A stretch of 6,556 bases of DNA from Candidatus Latescibacterota bacterium (GTDB taxonomy: Bacteria > Latescibacterota > UBA2968 > GCA-2709665), in contig JASLMQ010000754.1 in NCBI GenBank assembly GCA_030746455.1, positions 1 to 6,556 on the forward strand, given 5' to 3'. The translations under genes and the position numbers were made by a program. Below the pieces are notes generated by a model. The model was not told the DNA's origin. It worked only from the letters and a program-made list of their open reading frames with translations, and did no database searches. Position 1 is the first letter of the stretch. Each line of letters starts with the position of its first letter. Below, in pieces: positions 5,690 through 6,556 of the stretch.

Positions 5690-6553
5690 ATGAGACCTAT
5701 CGTCATACTGCTGGTGGTGCTCCTCCTCGCCGGGATCGCGGCCGATGCCGTCTTCTTCGTCGTGGATGAGCGGGAGCAAGTGGTCGTGACCCGGTTGGGG
5801 AAGCCTAGGCGCACCATACAGCTTCCCGGACTCTACACGAAGGTACCCTTCATCGAGCAGGTCCACAGCTTCGACGACCGGCTCCTGAACAGCGATGCCG
5901 ATCCCGCTCCGATCTACACGATGGACAAGAAGAACCTGATCGTGGACAACTATGCTCGGTGGCGCATCGTCAACCCGCTCGTATTTCTCCAGTCGGTGCA
6001 GACGATTCGTGGGGCACAGTCGCGCCTGGACGACATCGTCTACGCTGCGGTGAGGGAAGAGCTGGGACGGCGCACCCTGACGGAGATCGTGTCGGGGAAG
6101 CGCGCGGGGATCATGGAGAAGGTCACGGCACGGTCGCGGCAGGATGCGGAGCAGTTGGGCATCGAGATCCTGGATGTGCGTATCAAGCGGGCCGATCTGC
6201 CCGAGGAGAACAAGAAGTTCGTCTTCGACCGCATGCGGGCCGAGCGGGCGCGGCAGGCGAAGGAGTACCGCGCCGAGGGTGAGGAGATGGCGGTCAAGAT
6301 CCGCGCGGAGACCGATTTAGAGGTGGTGCAGATCAAATCCGAGGCCTTCCAGAAGGCGCAGCTGATCCGGGGGGAGGGCGACGCAAAGGCGCTGGCCATC
6401 TACGCGGATGCGTTCCAGCAGGACCCCACCTTCTACGAGTTCTCGAGGACTCTGGAGGCCTACGAGAAGACGCTCGTGGACGGCACTGTGATCGTGCTGC
6501 CCCTAAGCACGGAATTCTTCCAGTATCTGGGTGCGAAGAAGAAGAAGCGGTGA
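5690..6553 (+). CDS. hflC: SPFH-domain membrane protein HflC
   Basis: This encodes 287 residues, the usual bacterial HflC core (E. coli has 334). It is the partner of HflK in the membrane cage that controls FtsH proteolysis. A single N-terminal transmembrane helix (about residues 4-24) is followed by VVDEREQVVVTRLGKP, then LPGLYTKVPFIEQVHSFDDR, typical of the HflC SPFH domain. Other family segments are DNYARWRIVNPLVF, LGIEILDVRIKRADLPEE and MRAERARQAKEYRAEGEE, the last beginning the charged coiled-coil helix. The C-terminal FYEFSRTLEAYEKTL and VIVLPLSTEFFQYL segments are also characteristic. The gene is complete, ends with a lysine-rich tail (GAKKKKR), and its stop codon lies 3 nt from the window edge. 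It starts 2 nt after hflK, and the two are certainly one operon. No transcription terminator is visible before the window ends. Confidence 0.96.
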   Translation: MRPIVILLVVLLLAGIAADAVFFVVDEREQVVVTRLGKPRRTIQLPGLYTKVPFIEQVHSFDDRLLNSDADPAPIYTMDKKNLIVDNYARWRIVNPLVFLQSVQTIRGAQSRLDDIVYAAVREELGRRTLTEIVSGKRAGIMEKVTARSRQDAEQLGIEILDVRIKRADLPEENKKFVFDRMRAERARQAKEYRAEGEEMAVKIRAETDLEVVQIKSEAFQKAQLIRGEGDAKALAIYADAFQQDPTFYEFSRTLEAYEKTLVDGTVIVLPLSTEFFQYLGAKKKKR

Positions 6554-6556
6554 GGA

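Noticed and set aside
1..6556. CRISPR arrays, tRNA/rRNA genes, insertion sequences, phage or toxin-antitoxin modules
   Set aside because: No repeated spaced units, cloverleaf arms, transposase motifs or paired small genes were found; nearly all of the window is occupied by the six genes.

Overview
This is a GC-rich stretch (above 60% GC by eye) of a bacterial chromosome carrying six densely packed protein-coding genes and no RNA genes, mobile elements or CRISPR arrays. Secreted TPR, HflK/HflC, RecG and bifunctional-nuclease-family (DUF151) proteins, together with sigma70-type promoters, point to a bacterium with a cell envelope of the Gram-negative kind. The combination would fit an uncultured lineage near Gemmatimonadota, Latescibacterota or Eisenbacteria, but that placement is impression only. 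Nothing in the sequence fixes the phylum.

Layout. On the minus strand, a DUF151/bifunctional-nuclease gene (1213-728) is followed after 39 nt by a signal-peptide-bearing TPR protein gene that begins at 688 and runs off the left edge. These two probably form one transcript. A divergent intergenic region (about 1214-1465) holds two back-to-back sigma70-like promoters. One reads left into the nuclease gene and the other reads right into recG (1466-3595), which encodes the branched-DNA helicase. Downstream of recG, a near-consensus promoter and a 9-bp inverted repeat precede a PfkB-family carbohydrate kinase (3699-4643). After a 66-nt gap with no clear promoter comes the hflK-hflC pair (4710-5687 and 5690-6553), encoding the two SPFH-domain membrane proteins that in well-studied bacteria form a cage around the FtsH protease. 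No ftsH is present in the window.

The genes do not form one pathway. recG is DNA repair and fork rescue, hflKC is membrane-protein quality control, the TPR protein is an envelope component, and the kinase substrate is unknown. The kinase and hflKC may be co-transcribed from the promoter at about 3614-3642.

I looked for an undescribed system and did not find one; this is mostly an ordinary housekeeping region. The points worth a second look are the paired divergent promoters (whose -35 TTG triplets imitate start codons for both flanking genes), the inverted repeat over the kinase start site, the divergent substrate end of the kinase, and the partial TPR envelope protein whose C-terminal part lies outside the window.
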